NCBI RefSeq assembly: GCF_018531425.1
Contig: NZ_JAHBOI010000008.1
Location: 62,001 to 126,000 of the forward strand
Reading direction: 5' to 3'
DNA: 64,000 nucleotides
Source of the DNA: Paenarthrobacter sp. DKR-5
GTDB lineage: Bacteria > Actinomycetota > Actinomycetes > Actinomycetales > Micrococcaceae
Part shown: in pieces, positions 63,130 through 64,000 of the stretch
Position numbering within the stretch: the first letter of the stretch is position 1
How the letters are laid out: each line of letters opens with the position of its first letter
Position numbers and translations under genes: made by a program
The notes under the pieces: model-generated
Told to the model about the DNA's origin: nothing
Seen by the model: only the letters and a program-made list of their open reading frames with translations
Databases searched by the model: none

Positions 63130-63828
63130 ATGTCCAAAACCCCGGCCCAGCGTGCCGCGAAGCACGGTCCCAACGCAGCATCCACGGCGTCCGGCGCCTC
63201 CGCGCGGGCCGGAACGTCCCGCCGGCCGGGCGCTCCGGCGAACCCCACGACGGCGCGGACGCCCGAGCAGGCGCGCGGCAACGCGAGCATGATCCTGATC
63301 GCCGCGGCGGTGGCGAGCGTCCTGCTGTACGCCTACGAGCTCTTCGTCGGCCTGCCCGAGCTTGCCGGACTGGCCGGCGGCCGCGCGATGCCAGAGACCT
63401 TGGTCTTCGGCTACGGCAGCGGCTACCTGCAGGACCTTCGGGCGGCAATGAACGAACCGGCACTGAATGTCTACCAGCATTTCCACAGCACGGCGGACAC
63501 GCTTTTCCCCCTGCTCTTCGCGTTCACCTGGCTGCTGCTGCTCAACCAGCTGCTACCTGCCGGACGGCTGCGCCTGGCGTTCTTCGTCCTGCCGGTGCTG
63601 TACGCCGCGGCGGACCTGGCCGAAAACGGTGTCCTGGACGCGGTGATGCGTTCGGCACCCTTCGACGCCGGGCTGGCCGGCACGGCATCGGTCCTCACCG
63701 TGCTCAAGTTCGCGCTGTTCGCGCTGTGCCTGCTCGCCGCGGCCGTTGCTCCGCTGCTGTCGCGGCGGCTCTCCCGGCGTGCCCGGGCCGCCGGTCCGGA
63801 AGGCGGCGCACCGGCGCGGAGCAGGTAA
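63130..63828 (+). CDS. Four-helix membrane protein of unknown function
   Basis: 232 residues. A disordered Ala/Pro/Arg-rich N-terminus of about 50 residues is followed by four hydrophobic segments (starting MILIAAAVASVLLYAYELFVG, LFPLLFAFTWLLLLNQLL, LAFFVLPVLYAAADLAENG, FALFALCLLAAAVAPLLS). Between helices 1 and 2 is a periplasmic loop with YGSGYLQDLRAAM. I know no family. Its start is 99 bases from the divergent pcrA start and tRNA-Arg follows. Confidence 0.75.
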   Translation: MSKTPAQRAAKHGPNAASTASGASARAGTSRRPGAPANPTTARTPEQARGNASMILIAAAVASVLLYAYELFVGLPELAGLAGGRAMPETLVFGYGSGYLQDLRAAMNEPALNVYQHFHSTADTLFPLLFAFTWLLLLNQLLPAGRLRLAFFVLPVLYAAADLAENGVLDAVMRSAPFDAGLAGTASVLTVLKFALFALCLLAAAVAPLLSRRLSRRARAAGPEGGAPARSR

Positions 63829-63857
63829 GCTGGTGGCTGTTGCTTCGGCAGCAGGAG

Positions 63858-63930
63858 CCCCCGTAGCTCAGTAGGATAGAGCGGCCCTCTCCTAAAGGGC
63901 AGGCCATCGGTTCGATTCCGGTCGGGGGCA
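63858..63930 (+). tRNA. tRNA-Arg (anticodon CCT)
   Basis: A 73-base cloverleaf. Acceptor stem GCCCCCG (63858-63864) pairs CGGGGGC (63923-63929) with discriminator A. D arm GCTCAGTAGGATAGAGC, anticodon stem GCCCT/AGGGC enclosing CTCCTAA (anticodon CCT), T arm with GGTTCGATTCC. The CCA end is not encoded. It reads AGG codons. Nothing recognisable follows it to the end of the window. Confidence 0.95.
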
Positions 63931-64000
63931 CTTGGAACGACTTCCTGTCCATCCCGTCAGGGACCTCTTCTGCTACCTCCGCGGAACGTGGCGCACTACG

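Overview
The window is high-GC actinobacterial chromosome, most likely from Arthrobacter or a close relative (Pseudarthrobacter, Paenarthrobacter). Clues are the strongly GC-biased third codon positions, actinobacterial families (a DUF6318-type lipoprotein, a GPP34 protein, a Cgl0159-type aldolase, a phosphoketolase) and frequent GTG starts. No taxonomic search could be run, so the genus is an inference.

Layout. 1-8 kb: a partial gene, a GPP34 protein, a lipoprotein/secreted-protein pair, an orphan Vsr endonuclease, an aldo/keto reductase, a MarR-controlled 14-TM exporter and a glyoxalase-fold protein. 8-18 kb: a ThDP enzyme and an agmatinase-family ureohydrolase divergent from an APC permease, then a lipoprotein, a two-domain glyoxalase-fold protein, an XRE-cupin regulator, a FUSC protein and a ferritin-like/VIT1 fusion. 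18-36.5 kb: a myo-inositol regulon (GntR-UTRA regulator, iolB, then iolT, iolG, iolE, mmsA, iolD, a Cgl0159 aldolase and iolC), split by a separately regulated block holding a two-subunit transketolase, an MHS transporter, a TIM-barrel isomerase and an SDR. 36.7-38 kb: an intact IS110-family element. 38-49 kb: an operon that reads as tetritol/L-erythrulose catabolism (TPI-like isomerase, DhaKL-type kinase, RpiB-type isomerase, SDR, MFS and others) with its own GntR and a second transporter. 49-54.8 kb: a four-carbon acid sugar (tetronate) operon with MFS, SDR, DUF1537 kinase, 3-hydroxyisobutyrate-type dehydrogenase and a GntR. 55-64 kb: more housekeeping genes: sucCD, a small iron-permease-like protein, a frameshifted phosphoketolase, pcrA and tRNA-Arg(CCT).

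How it works together. From about 18 to 55 kb the window is a carbohydrate-catabolism island made of four regulatory modules. Each has a GntR-family regulator, and in each case I can read a palindromic candidate operator in front of the predicted target genes: CCTGATATGTCC inverted repeat for inositol, TGTTGACAGTCAACA for the transketolase block, CTATAGGATCTACG for the tetritol block and ACATCAGATGTCTGATGT for the tetronate block. Products would enter central metabolism as acetyl-CoA, DHAP, erythrose 4-phosphate or similar phosphates. The phosphoketolase could use xylulose 5-phosphate if its frame were intact.

The most unusual sequence-level feature is a family of eight dispersed intergenic palindromes (core GGCCAGTTGTGGCGG), usually placed between convergent or at operon-end positions. 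One copy sits 12 bases from the IS110 element. The most likely under-described pathway is the kinase-less split-transketolase block at 20.8-26.6 kb.
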